Shown here in pieces: positions 9,096 to 17,019 of a stretch of DNA of 21,233 nt (position 1 is the first letter of the stretch; the number at the start of each line of letters is the position of its first letter). Location: positions 1-21,233 of the forward strand of contig CAZYMF010000070.1 of the NCBI GenBank assembly GCA_964648215.1. Reading direction: 5' to 3'. Origin of the DNA: CAZYMF01 sp964648215 (GTDB lineage: Bacteria; Desulfobacterota; Binatia; HRBIN30; JACQVA1). A model generated the notes under the pieces. It worked only from the letters and a program-made list of their open reading frames with translations, was not told the origin of the DNA and searched no databases. Position numbers and translations under genes: made by a program.

Positions 9096-10019
9096 ATGGA
9101 GAAGAGTGAACAGATCTGGCTCGACGGGCGCATGGTGCCCTGGGAAGCGGCGCAGGTGCACGTGCTCACGCACACGCTGCACTACGGCCTGGGGGTGTTC
9201 GAGGGCATTCGCTGCTACGAGTGCTCGCCGCAGCGCTCGGCGATCTTCCGCTTGTCCGAGCACGTCGATCGGCTCTTCGACGGAGCGCACATCCTGGGCA
9301 TGAAGATCCCGTTCACCCGCGAGCAGATCCTTGAGGCCTGTGTCGCCACCGTGCGCGTCAATCGGCTGCGGTCCTGCTACATCCGTCCGCTGGCGTTCCT
9401 GGGCGAAGGGGAAATGGGGCTGGCCGCGGTGCACAACCCCGTTCGGGTGGCGGTGGTGGCCTGGCACTGGGGCGCCTACCTGGGCGAAGAGGGCGTTCGC
9501 AACGGGATCAGGCTGAAAACGTCGTCGTTTCAGCGCTTCCACGTGAACACGTTGATGACCAAGGCCAAAGCGGTCGGTCACTACGTCAACTCGATCCTGG
9601 CGGCCGTCGAGGCCCGCGGCCTCGGCTACGACGAGGCTTTGATGCTCGACCCCGACGGTTACGTGGCCGAGTGCAGCGGCGAGAACGTCTTCGTGGTGCG
9701 CAAGGGGCTGGTGAAAACCCCGCCGCTGGGCTCGGTGCTGCCGGGGATCACGCGGGACTCGGTGATGGTGTTGCTGGCCGAGCGCGGTCTTTCCGTGCGC
9801 GAGGAGCGCTTCACCCGCGATGAGATGTACATCGCCGACGAGGTCTTCATGACCGGCACCGCCGCCGAGGTGACCCCGGTCCGCGAGGTCGACGATCGGC
9901 AGGTGGGGGAAGGGCGGCCGGGCGAGATCACGCGGGCGCTGCAGGGGGCCTTTACCCGTGTCACGGCCGGCGCCGAGGATCGCCACGGCCACTGGCTGAC
10001 CCCGATTGAGTGGAGCTAA
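9096..10019 (+). CDS. ilvE: Branched-chain amino acid aminotransferase (class IV PLP)
   Basis: This 307-residue fold-type IV aminotransferase interconverts branched-chain amino acids and their 2-oxo acids with 2-oxoglutarate/glutamate. The N-terminal IWLDGRMVPWEAAQVHVLTH and LHYGLGVFEGIRCY blocks (8-41) are the family signature, including the GVFEGIR motif. R60 in 'SEHVDRL' follows. The PLP lysine is most likely K158 in LMTKAKAVGHYVNS. The class IV signature runs from DEALMLDPDGYVAEC to SGENVFVV (about 179-201). TGTAAEVTPV (254-263) is the cofactor phosphate-binding segment. Length equals the family norm. ATG 9096 follows AAGAAGGAAG. It lies 39 bp behind trmFO on the same strand and could be co-transcribed, although the functional link is not obvious. 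A D-amino-acid or aminodeoxychorismate-type activity is less likely from these motifs. Confidence 0.92.
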   Translation: MEKSEQIWLDGRMVPWEAAQVHVLTHTLHYGLGVFEGIRCYECSPQRSAIFRLSEHVDRLFDGAHILGMKIPFTREQILEACVATVRVNRLRSCYIRPLAFLGEGEMGLAAVHNPVRVAVVAWHWGAYLGEEGVRNGIRLKTSSFQRFHVNTLMTKAKAVGHYVNSILAAVEARGLGYDEALMLDPDGYVAECSGENVFVVRKGLVKTPPLGSVLPGITRDSVMVLLAERGLSVREERFTRDEMYIADEVFMTGTAAEVTPVREVDDRQVGEGRPGEITRALQGAFTRVTAGAEDRHGHWLTPIEWS

Positions 10020-10054
10020 GAGCGCGTGGGCAATTGGGTTTCAACGACTTTTGC

Positions 10055-10083
10055 TTGACATCGGCGGGCGCGGGAACTATAAG
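10055..10083 (+). promoter_or_regulatory. Sigma-70-type promoter of secreted-protein operon 1
   Basis: TTGACA (10055-10060), a 17-bp spacer and TATAAG (10078-10083) form a near-consensus promoter, preceded by CTTTTGC. The same layout and the same two hexamers recur at 12754-12782 upstream of the paralogous A2 gene. The start of transcription would lie about 90 bases before the A1 ATG. Confidence 0.8.
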
Positions 10084-10109
10084 CCCGAGTCCTGTGGCGG
10101 GCTGTGTGC

Positions 10110-10129
10110 GAGGCGGCATGAGGCGGCAT
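10110..10129 (+). repeat. 10-bp tandem duplication in the 5' leader
   Basis: GAGGCGGCAT occurs twice head to tail (10110-10119, 10120-10129) in the predicted untranslated leader of the A1 gene. No regulatory role can be shown from sequence. Confidence 0.7.
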
Positions 10130-10181
10130 GTGGGATAGGAAGCAATTGGAGTCCCAACTTCACCACGGAAGGAGAGCCGGG

Positions 10182-11330
10182 ATGGGTCGCGAGCGGGGAC
10201 TGCGAGGCGCGTGGCTCTTGGCGTTGGTTGCCATCGCCGTTGCCATTTCGCCTGCGTTCGCCGAGGTGACCACGGAGCGGCCGGGCTCGATTCTCTTCTT
10301 CCCGAAGGTCATTGCCACCGGTGACCGGGACACCATCATCCAGATCTCCAACGTCTCCAACTCGATGGTGCACGCGCACTGCTTCTACGTGAACGCCGCG
10401 CTCGACAGCGAGACGCAGGAGCCGCGCTGGCAGGAGGTCGACTTCGACATCTGGTTGACCAAGCAGCAGCCGACTCACTGGGTGGTGTCGCAGGGGAGGG
10501 CGCTGAAGCCGTTCGCGCAACAGTGCGATACCACCACGGGCGAGTGCAACGACTCGGGCCTGTTCCCGGGTCGAATTCCTCCGATGCCCCCCGATTTCAT
10601 TGGCGAGCTCAAGTGTATCGAGGTCGACTCCTCGGGGGCACCGATCAGCGGCAACCACCTGAAGGGCGAGGCCACCCTGGTTGTGGCGACGGCAGAAACG
10701 GCCCCGGGCGGTCCCCTGGGGATGGATCCACTGGACGTCGGCGATTCCAGCAAGTACAGCGCCCTGGCGGTGGTGGGGCTCGACTCCAACGACGCCAACA
10801 ACGTGCTCTGTCTCGGCGGTGGCGTCAGTCAGCAATGCCCGAATGGTGCCGAGTACAACGCCTGCCCGCAGACCACGGTGCTGGACAACTTTGCCTCCGG
10901 CGTGGCCACGGTGGAGCAGCCCTCAGCGAGCAACCGGCAGCTCGGGCCGGGATCGTTCGTGACCACGGAGCTGACCATCGTGCCCTGCACGGAGGACTTC
11001 GAGCACCAGGATCCCGCCACGGTGACGGTCCAGTTCAAGGTGACCAACGAGTTCGAGGAGCCATTCTCCACCAGTATTTCGGTGACCTGCTGGGAGAACA
11101 TCGAGCTCACCGACATCAACAGGATCATCTTCAACCCGGCGACGGTCGGGTCGCGCTTCCTCCAGACCCGCATGCAGCCGGCGACCAATAGCGATCCGGG
11201 CTTCGTGGTGGTTTCCGAGGAGTTCCATAACGTGCCTGCGCTCGAGAGGACGGCGCGTGCGGCTTTCAATGCGCACACCATTGGGGAGCGCCCGACCGCG
11301 GATGTGATCACCATCCCGGAGGGGCCGTGA
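10182..11330 (+). CDS. Exported protein A1 of a four-member paralogous family, unknown function
   Basis: This 382-residue protein has a clean signal peptide (basic MGRERGLRG, hydrophobic core, cleavage after SPAFA) and a mature start EVTTERPGSILFFPKV. ATG 10182 is chosen over ATG 10128 because AAGGAGAG lies just upstream and the signal peptide is then normal. Blocks shared almost intact with A2 (12853-13992) are DTIIQISNVSN, MVHAHCFYVNAAL, FDIWLTKQQPTHWVVSQGR, FIGELKCIEVD, GNHLKGEAT, VLCLGG, GAEYNACP, TIVPCTEDFEH, VTCWENIEL and LQTRMQ. The C-terminus (GERPTADVITIP) carries the family motif HxxGxRxxxDxIxLP. There is no membrane anchor beyond the signal. Paired cysteines and alternating hydrophobic stretches suggest a beta-rich periplasmic or secreted protein. 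I do not recognise a named domain. It is first gene of operon 1, 40 bp before B1. Confidence 0.8.
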   Translation: MGRERGLRGAWLLALVAIAVAISPAFAEVTTERPGSILFFPKVIATGDRDTIIQISNVSNSMVHAHCFYVNAALDSETQEPRWQEVDFDIWLTKQQPTHWVVSQGRALKPFAQQCDTTTGECNDSGLFPGRIPPMPPDFIGELKCIEVDSSGAPISGNHLKGEATLVVATAETAPGGPLGMDPLDVGDSSKYSALAVVGLDSNDANNVLCLGGGVSQQCPNGAEYNACPQTTVLDNFASGVATVEQPSASNRQLGPGSFVTTELTIVPCTEDFEHQDPATVTVQFKVTNEFEEPFSTSISVTCWENIELTDINRIIFNPATVGSRFLQTRMQPATNSDPGFVVVSEEFHNVPALERTARAAFNAHTIGERPTADVITIPEGP

Positions 11331-11370
11331 GCCCGTGGGGGATGGCTCGATGACGACGAGGAGCCGAGGA

Positions 11371-12714
11371 ATGCGTTTGGGTCGATCGGTCGCGGCGGCG
11401 ATGGCGGGAGTCCTGGTTTTCGGTGTGACCCTTGCCGGTGCCGAGATCTCCTCCGACAGGCCGGCGGCCATCGTGACTTTTCCGAAGCTGGTGGTTGATC
11501 TGGATCGCGGCATCGATACCACGGTGCGGCTGAGCAACGCGTCGCAGAATCCGTTGCCCTTGCACTGCTTCTGGGTCGATGCGACGCCCATCTGCGTGAA
11601 CGGCGAGGGTAGCTGTATCTCGGGAATCGGGCTGCCGGCGCGCACCTGTACCGGAACCTGCCAGGACAACTGGACGGAGACCGACTTCCGTCTCACCCTC
11701 ACCGGGAATCAGCCGATCGGTTGGCGTGTTTCGCAGGGGATGCGTAGCTGCTCGGCCACGCTGCAAACCGACCCTGGCCGTCCATGCTTTCCCCTCGACG
11801 GCGTCAGCCGCATCGGTCCCGGCGGGCAGGTCAATGAGCTCAGTAATATTCCTCCCGTGCCCCATGATCAGTTCGTCGGCTATCTGCAGTGCATCGCGAT
11901 TGACGCCAACGGCACCCCGGCCGAGCGCAACGACCTGCAGGGGGAAGCGTTGATCGTGCGCACGGACGCTCCTCTGCCGGTGGATCCGACCGAGATCACC
12001 GGCTACAATCCGACCACCGTTGACGTGAACAGCTACAACGGCATCGGCTTGGCCGCCATCCCCGGCACGAACGACGGTGACGGTAATCTCTGTCTCGGCG
12101 GCTGTAGCCCCGGAACCTGCCGGGTGACCAGGTCGCAGTCGTGCTTCGACGATGCGGACTGCCCGGCGGGGGAGAGCTGCAGCGTCGAGTGCCAGGGCAA
12201 TCCCGCCTGTCCCCGGGGGCCCGAGTACGATGGCTGTGCCAACATCCTGGTCATGGATCATTTTTTTGACGGTGCCGTGGACCCCGTTGCCAACGACCCT
12301 GTCGTTACCGATCTGACGCTGATCCCGTGTACCCAGGACTATCTCCGTCAGCGCCCGGATCCGGTAACCGCTCAATTCCTCGTCTTCAACGAGTTCGAGC
12401 AGCGTTTCTCCACCAGTCGTTCGGTGACCTGCTTCAAGGAGTTCCAGCTCTCGAACATCGACACGTCTTTCAACCAGAACTCGATCTTCAGTGCCGCGGT
12501 GAACGGGACCCTGACCGGCCAGACCAGAATTCGTGGCGTTGCCGACGGTACCTCCGCTCACGGGCAGGCACTCATCGGGGTGGCGCAGGAGTACCGCTGT
12601 GCTTCCGGCAGCCCGCTCGACAACTGCGCTATCGTCAGCACGGCGGCCTTCAATCTGCACTCCCAGGGGCGACGGCCCCAGCCGGATTTGATCTTCCTAG
12701 CCCCGACGGAATGA
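11371..12714 (+). CDS. Exported protein B1 of the paralogous family, with cysteine-rich inserts
   Basis: This 447-residue protein has a signal peptide (MRLGRSVAAAM, cleavage after GVTLAGA) and mature start EISSDRPAAIVTFPKL. ATG 11371 follows GAGGAGCCGAGGA. GTG 11335 and ATG 11350 are in-frame alternatives but spoil the signal peptide. It shares the family core with A1/A2 (FPKxxxD, RLSNAS, LHCFWVD, GYLQCIAID, LQGEALIV, LCLGG, IPCTQD, HxxGxR near the end). It is closest to B2 through ETDFRLTLTGNQPIGW, QFLVFNEFEQRFSTS, SNIDTSFNQNSIFS and LTGQTRI. Unique to B1 is a cysteine-dense insert from CSPGTC to CPRG, with a CFDDADCPAGESC pattern common in deltaproteobacterial surface proteins. An N-terminal cysteine insert (CVNGEG...CTGTC) is positionally shared with B2. 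No function is recognised. Confidence 0.78.
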   Translation: MRLGRSVAAAMAGVLVFGVTLAGAEISSDRPAAIVTFPKLVVDLDRGIDTTVRLSNASQNPLPLHCFWVDATPICVNGEGSCISGIGLPARTCTGTCQDNWTETDFRLTLTGNQPIGWRVSQGMRSCSATLQTDPGRPCFPLDGVSRIGPGGQVNELSNIPPVPHDQFVGYLQCIAIDANGTPAERNDLQGEALIVRTDAPLPVDPTEITGYNPTTVDVNSYNGIGLAAIPGTNDGDGNLCLGGCSPGTCRVTRSQSCFDDADCPAGESCSVECQGNPACPRGPEYDGCANILVMDHFFDGAVDPVANDPVVTDLTLIPCTQDYLRQRPDPVTAQFLVFNEFEQRFSTSRSVTCFKEFQLSNIDTSFNQNSIFSAAVNGTLTGQTRIRGVADGTSAHGQALIGVAQEYRCASGSPLDNCAIVSTAAFNLHSQGRRPQPDLIFLAPTE

Positions 12715-12753
12715 GCCACCTTGAGCGAGGGAGCCAAAAGGGCCTCTTTTGAC

Positions 12754-12782
12754 TTGACAAATTGGGACCCCGTCGATATAAG
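12754..12782 (+). promoter_or_regulatory. Sigma-70-type promoter of secreted-protein operon 2
   Basis: TTGACA (12754-12759), a 17-bp spacer and TATAAG (12777-12782) repeat the architecture of the 10055-10083 promoter, including a CTTTTG run directly upstream and a CCC-containing discriminator. Immediately before it, CAAAAG-GGCCT-CTTTTG forms a small hairpin that could end or attenuate operon 1 transcription, though it lacks a U-tract of its own. Confidence 0.8.
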
Positions 12783-12852
12783 GCCCACACCTATTTGGGG
12801 GGTTTTGCGCCACGCCCATTTTCGGCGCTGAGTGATTGAAAGGAGGAGGGTA

Positions 12853-13992
12853 ATGCGTAGGCAGCGAGAGCGAGTCGGGTTCATGAGGCGTGCGCTGGCG
12901 GTGGCGGGCGTGATTGGCCTGCTGGCCGGTGTAGCCGGCGCCGATGTGACGACCGAGCGGAGCGCATCCATCGTGGTGTTTCCGAAGGTCATGGCAGCAG
13001 GCACTCAGGACACCATCATCCAACTCAGCAATACCAGCAACCAGATGGTGCACGCCCACTGCATCTACGTGAATGCGGCGCTCACCGATCCAACTCTGCC
13101 GCCGGGGCCGTTCAACCCGCCTCTGTGGAACGAGCTGGATTTCGACATCTGGCTCACCAAGCAGCAGCCGACGGTGTGGGTCGTCTCCCAGGGCCGCTCG
13201 ACCGATCCCACGGACAACCTGACCAATCCGTGTACGCCGAGCAACAGTACCTGCTACGGCGTCGGCTTCGACCCGGGGTTCGTGCCTCCGACGCCAGAGG
13301 GCTTCACTGGCGAGCTGAAGTGCATCGAGACCGATCTTTCCGGCGTCGCCATCCCCGGCAACCACCTCAAGGGCGAGGCGACGATCGTCGATACCGCCAC
13401 CAACGACGTTGCGAAGTACAACGGTATCGGGATCCTTGGTAACCCCGACGTTCCGGACCAGGACGGCGTCCTGTGCCTTGGCGGCGAACAGAGCGATGCC
13501 TGCCCGCTGGGGGCCGAGTACAACGCCTGCCCGAATACGTGGATCCTCAATCACTTCGCCGACGGGGCGAGTGATCCCATTGCGGACAACCAGGGGGCGA
13601 GCGCCAGCAGCGTGGGCACCGAGCTCACCGTTGTGCCGTGCACCGAGGACTTGGAACACAAGACCCCGACGTCCGTGGTCGTTCAATTTCTGCTCTACAA
13701 CGAGTTCGAGAGCCGGTTCTCCGCCTCCACGACGGTCACCTGCTGGGAGAACACCCCACTTAGCGACATCGCCAACATCTTCACCGTGGCTGGCGACGGA
13801 CTCACGCAGTTCGCCCAGACGCGCATGCAGAGCGTGGGCGCGTCGGGAGTTCTGATGGTGGCGCAGGAGTTTCATACGGCCACCATCACCGGTCCTACGT
13901 ACACGTCGTCGGCTGCGGTGAATCTGCACGTCGAAGGTTCGCGGGCGGGTCAGGATCTGATTACCCTGCAGCCCGACCTTCCGACGCCGTGA
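12853..13992 (+). CDS. Exported protein A2 of the paralogous family, unknown function
   Basis: This 379-residue protein has a basic N-terminus (MRRQRERVGFMRR), a hydrophobic core and predicted cleavage after GVAGA, giving mature DVTTERSASIVVFPKV. GAAAGGAGGAGGGTA directly precedes ATG 12853, one of the strongest translation starts in the window. It parallels A1 along its whole length: DTIIQLSNTSNQMVHAHC, YVNAAL, FDIWLTKQQPT, WVVSQGR, FTGELKCIETD, GNHLKGEATIVD, KYNGIGI, VLCLGG, GAEYNACPNTW, VVPCTEDLEH, VTCWENTPLSDI, QTRMQ, AQEFHT. The C-terminus is HVEGSRAGQDLITLQ, the family end motif. It is first gene of operon 2, with its own promoter, and is separated from B2 by 40 bp, exactly as A1 is from B1. 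Function unknown. Secretion or periplasmic location is inferred from the signal peptide. Confidence 0.82.
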   Translation: MRRQRERVGFMRRALAVAGVIGLLAGVAGADVTTERSASIVVFPKVMAAGTQDTIIQLSNTSNQMVHAHCIYVNAALTDPTLPPGPFNPPLWNELDFDIWLTKQQPTVWVVSQGRSTDPTDNLTNPCTPSNSTCYGVGFDPGFVPPTPEGFTGELKCIETDLSGVAIPGNHLKGEATIVDTATNDVAKYNGIGILGNPDVPDQDGVLCLGGEQSDACPLGAEYNACPNTWILNHFADGASDPIADNQGASASSVGTELTVVPCTEDLEHKTPTSVVVQFLLYNEFESRFSASTTVTCWENTPLSDIANIFTVAGDGLTQFAQTRMQSVGASGVLMVAQEFHTATITGPTYTSSAAVNLHVEGSRAGQDLITLQPDLPTP

Positions 13993-14032
13993 CGAGGCGT
14001 CCACGTCCAGAGGACAGGGAAAGGAGAGGAAC

Positions 14033-15238
14033 ATGCGACAGGTGAGATGGGCAAGCTGGACGATGGCTGCGGCGGCGCTACTTCTGCTGGGTGCTCCGCA
14101 CGCGCGAGCGGACGTCACCTCCGACCAGGCGGCGGCGATCGTCGTGTGGCCGATCGTGAACGTCGGCGGGCCGTTCGGCGACGATACGCTGGTTCAGTTG
14201 AGCAACACGGGTTCCGAACCCGTCGAGGCGCACTGCTTTTACCTCAATGCCAACAGTCACTGCAGCAACAGCGGCAACGTGTGCAGCTTTGGTGCGGAGT
14301 GCTGTTCGGGTGGCGCCTGCGGACTGTGCCTGCCGAGCTGGCAGGAGACCGATTTCCGCATCACGTTGACTCCACGGCAGCCGATTGCTTGGCTGGCCTC
14401 CGAAGGCTACACGTCGTGCACGCAGAGTCAGACCCCTGGTATCGACCGCTGCATCGCGATCGATGGTACGTCCCGCAAGGGCGCCCCCGGCTCGGATGGC
14501 CAGCCCACGAGCAATGCCGGAACGCGGATTCTGCCGGTCCCGGAGACTCCATTCGTCGGTGAGCTGAAGTGCATCGTGGTCGACCGCAGCACGGGCGACC
14601 CGATCAAGGATGCGTCGGCGAACGTCCTGAAGGGGGAGGCGCTGATTGAGACCGCCACGCCGAGTAAGCTCGATGTGGGTAAGTACAATGCCGTTGGCAT
14701 CCGAGCCCTGCAGGATCCCAACATCGGCCCGCGTCCGAACGTGCTGACCCTCAGCAACAACGGTGACGGCGAATACGAGGGCTGCCCGAACGTGCTGATC
14801 CTCAATCACTTCTTCGACGGTGCCGCGGATCCGGCGATCGACGATGGCGTGAACATCTTCACCTGGCCGGTGTTCGTGCCCTGCACGGAGGACTTCCTGC
14901 AGCAGCAGCCGGGCGCCGCGATCGCCCAGTACCTGGTCTTCAACGAGTTCGAGCAGCGGTTCTCGACCAGCAACACGATCCAGTGCTTCCGCGCTACCGG
15001 GATGTCGAACATCGACACGACCCAGGCGCAGAACTCGATCTTCAGTGTCGGCATCGCCGGAACGCTGGCGGGTCAGACGCGTGTCTCGCCGATCGGTAGC
15101 GGACTGCTGGCGGTTGCCTTGGAGTACCATGGTGACGGCAGCGATGGCCCGACGGTGCGGGCGAACGGTCAGTCGGCCGACGCCAACGTGCATTATCAGG
15201 GGCAGCGGGCGACGCCGGACGTCATAACGCTGCCGTAA
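14033..15238 (+). CDS. Exported protein B2 of the paralogous family, unknown function
   Basis: This 401-residue protein has a signal peptide (MRQVRWASW, cleavage near PHARA) and mature start DVTSDQAAAIVVWPIV. AAAGGAGAGGAAC precedes ATG 14033. It is B1's partner by shared blocks: VQLSNTGSEPVEAHCFYLNA, ETDFRITLTPRQPIAWLASEG, FVGELKCIVVDR, LKGEALIETA, GCPNVLILNHFFDGAADP, PCTEDFLQQQPG, YLVFNEFEQRFSTS, SNIDTTQAQNSIFSVG and LAGQTRVS. It ends with the family motif HYQGQRATPDVITLP, here at the exact C-terminus. A cysteine-dense N-terminal insert (HCSNSGNVC to CGLCLPSW, eight cysteines) sits where B1 has its own, but the second B1 cysteine block is missing. A strong intrinsic terminator follows 25 bp after the stop, closing operon 2. 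Confidence 0.82.
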   Translation: MRQVRWASWTMAAAALLLLGAPHARADVTSDQAAAIVVWPIVNVGGPFGDDTLVQLSNTGSEPVEAHCFYLNANSHCSNSGNVCSFGAECCSGGACGLCLPSWQETDFRITLTPRQPIAWLASEGYTSCTQSQTPGIDRCIAIDGTSRKGAPGSDGQPTSNAGTRILPVPETPFVGELKCIVVDRSTGDPIKDASANVLKGEALIETATPSKLDVGKYNAVGIRALQDPNIGPRPNVLTLSNNGDGEYEGCPNVLILNHFFDGAADPAIDDGVNIFTWPVFVPCTEDFLQQQPGAAIAQYLVFNEFEQRFSTSNTIQCFRATGMSNIDTTQAQNSIFSVGIAGTLAGQTRVSPIGSGLLAVALEYHGDGSDGPTVRANGQSADANVHYQGQRATPDVITLP

Positions 15239-15263
15239 GCGGTTTTCGGCAGATCTTCTCGGA

Positions 15264-15297
15264 AGCGGGCGGGGCAATCCCCGCCCGCTTTTTTTTT
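15264..15297 (+). terminator. Rho-independent terminator after the A/B block
   Basis: AGCGGGCGGGG (15264-15274), loop CAAT, CCCCGCCCGCT (15279-15289) give an 11-bp perfect stem followed by an uninterrupted run of nine T (15289-15297). It is the clearest terminator in the window. Confidence 0.95.
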
Positions 15298-15350
15298 CCT
15301 CCGAGACGGGGAGACAGGGTTCGGCGTGGTGGAAAGCACCGAGGACGGGG

Positions 15351-16847
15351 ATGGCGGGCATCGCCACAGAAGTCGCGCGCGTCATCGGTGAGTGCGGCGC
15401 GAATCCCTGCTTCCACTGGGCCGGTCGCGAGTGGAGCTTCGAGGAAGTCGGGGCCGAAGTCGACAGGGTCGGCGGTTGGCTCCGATCCGCGGGGGGACGG
15501 CCGGGGCAGAGGATCGCCGTCGGCTTGGCAAACGGCCCCGACCTGCTGATCGCCGCGCTGGCGGTGGTCCGGTTGGGCGCGATTTTGGTGCCGCTCAATC
15601 CGGCATACACCGGCGAGGAGGCGCGATACGTTGTCGAGGATGCAGCGGCCGAGATGGTGGTGTGCGAGCGCCCGCTCGCGGAGGCCTTGCGAGGTGGCCG
15701 TTGCAAGGTGTTCGAAGGGCCCGGGCGCGCTGAGGGTGAGGCGGTGGAGGACGTTGGGAGGGGGGGCGAGGAGCCGGCTCTGATCGTCTACACCTCGGGG
15801 ACGACCGGAAGGCCGAAGGGAGCGGTGCTCTCGCATCGCGCCTTGCTCGAGAACCTGGCCACCGTGCGGAAGGCGTGGCGCTGGACGAGGGACGACCGGC
15901 TGCTGCTGACGCTGCCGTGCTTTCATCTTCACGGCTTGGCGCTGGGGTTGTTCGGATCGGTGTTGGCCGGGTCGAGGATCATCTGGCGGAGCCGGTTCGT
16001 CGCCGAGGATGTGCCGCGGGACATTGCGAGGCACCGAGCGACGATGTTCTTCGGCGTGCCGACGATGTACAACCGCCTGGTCGCACTGCCCGCGGAGGTG
16101 TTGCGGGAGGCGGACATGACCTCGATGCGACTGTGGGTGAGCGGGTCGGCGCCACTGACGGCGGCGACGTTCACACGCTTCGAGGAACGCTACGGGCACC
16201 GCATTCTGGAGCGCTTCGGCATGAGCGAGGGGGGCTTCATGATCGCGGCGCCGTACGAGGGACCGCGGCGGGCCGGCGTCGTCGGGCGGCCTCTGCCCGG
16301 GATCGAGGTGCGACTGGTGGCGCCCGAAGCGGCCGATCGCGGTGAGCTGGTGGATGTCGCGGACGGCGAGCAGGGAGAGTTGGTGATCCGGGGGCCGAAC
16401 CTGTTCAGCGGATACTGGAAGCGCCCGGCGGAGACATCGCGGGCCTTCGTCGCGGGCTTCTTTCGCTCGGGTGATCTGGCCGTGCGGGAAGCGGACGGCA
16501 TGATTCGGATTACCGGGCGGAGCTCGGTGGACATCATCAAGACGCGCGGCTTCAAGGTGAGCGCGGTCGAGATCGAGAATCACCTGCAGCGGCACCCGCA
16601 GGTCCGGGAGGTCGCCGTCGTGGGGATTCCGGACGCCGACCAGGGTGAGCGTGTGGTGGCGGTGGTCGCGCTCGCGCCGGGAGCGGCGGGAAGCGCCGAC
16701 GAGCTACGGCGCTTCGCCGCCGAAGGGCTGGCACCCCACAAGATTCCCGGCGAGATCGTGGTCGTCGACGAGATTCCAAGTACCGGCCCCGGCAAGTTCA
16801 GCAAGCGAGCGCTGATCGCGCAATTGACGGGAAAAGGGGGGAGCTAG
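15351..16847 (+). CDS. AMP-forming acyl-CoA synthetase, malonyl-CoA synthetase (MatB/ACSF3)-like
   Basis: This 498-residue ANL-superfamily ligase activates a carboxylic acid as an acyl-adenylate and transfers it to CoA. Motifs: P-loop YTSGTTGRPKGAVLSHR (147-163), PCFHLHGL (189-196), GVPTMYNRL (235-243), VSGSAPL (263-269), LERFGMSEGGF (286-296), FFRSGDLAV (370-378), ITGR (387-390), hinge/A8 IIKTRGFKVSAVEIE (395-409) and the A10 lysine K482 in GPGKFSKRAL. The HLHGL, 'SGSAPLxxxTxxxFExRxGHxILERxGMSE' and PYEG...AGVVGRPLPG blocks most resemble malonyl-CoA synthetases, but the MSEGG segment differs from the usual MTETN, so the true substrate is open. Length is typical. ATG 15351 follows GAGGACGGGG. 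It stands alone after a terminator, and 172 bp separate it from the next gene. Confidence 0.85.
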   Translation: MAGIATEVARVIGECGANPCFHWAGREWSFEEVGAEVDRVGGWLRSAGGRPGQRIAVGLANGPDLLIAALAVVRLGAILVPLNPAYTGEEARYVVEDAAAEMVVCERPLAEALRGGRCKVFEGPGRAEGEAVEDVGRGGEEPALIVYTSGTTGRPKGAVLSHRALLENLATVRKAWRWTRDDRLLLTLPCFHLHGLALGLFGSVLAGSRIIWRSRFVAEDVPRDIARHRATMFFGVPTMYNRLVALPAEVLREADMTSMRLWVSGSAPLTAATFTRFEERYGHRILERFGMSEGGFMIAAPYEGPRRAGVVGRPLPGIEVRLVAPEAADRGELVDVADGEQGELVIRGPNLFSGYWKRPAETSRAFVAGFFRSGDLAVREADGMIRITGRSSVDIIKTRGFKVSAVEIENHLQRHPQVREVAVVGIPDADQGERVVAVVALAPGAAGSADELRRFAAEGLAPHKIPGEIVVVDEIPSTGPGKFSKRALIAQLTGKGGS

Positions 16848-17019
16848 GGGCGGTTGGGCTGTGAGACCGGCGCTGCGGGTGCGGCTTCTCGACATCCGGC
16901 TCTCGGCGGAGTATCGAGCCTGACACCTGGGCCGCGTACGCCAGCCTAGCCGCCCGCCCGTGCGGGGAGGGGGCCGGCTGAGGGAGAGCGTGCGATGCCG
17001 TCTCAGCCGAGGAGGTACG

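Noticed and set aside
7971..9992. 673-codon minus-strand frame opposite trmFO and ilvE
   Set aside because: His/Arg/Gly-rich antisense shadow caused by high GC. The plus strand carries two clear enzymes.
12730..12756. Possible terminator CAAAAG-GGCCT-CTTTTG after B1
   Set aside because: The stem is only 6 bp and AT-rich, with no U-tract, and its right arm is the CTTTTG shared with the other promoter, so a promoter-flank role is as likely.
10182..15238. A/B proteins as pilins, porins or lipoproteins
   Set aside because: There is no prepilin cleavage motif, no lipobox cysteine after the signal, and no terminal aromatic porin signature, so they are left as exported proteins of unknown function.
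14078..15706. 542-codon minus-strand frame opposite B2 and the ligase start
   Set aside because: It crosses a strong terminator and has low-complexity Arg/Ala composition. Antisense shadow.
16848..17019. GC-rich patches (CCCGCCCGTGCGGGGAGGG) as a terminator or repeat after the ligase
   Set aside because: Partial pairing is possible, but no clean stem with a T-run or repeated copy could be demonstrated.
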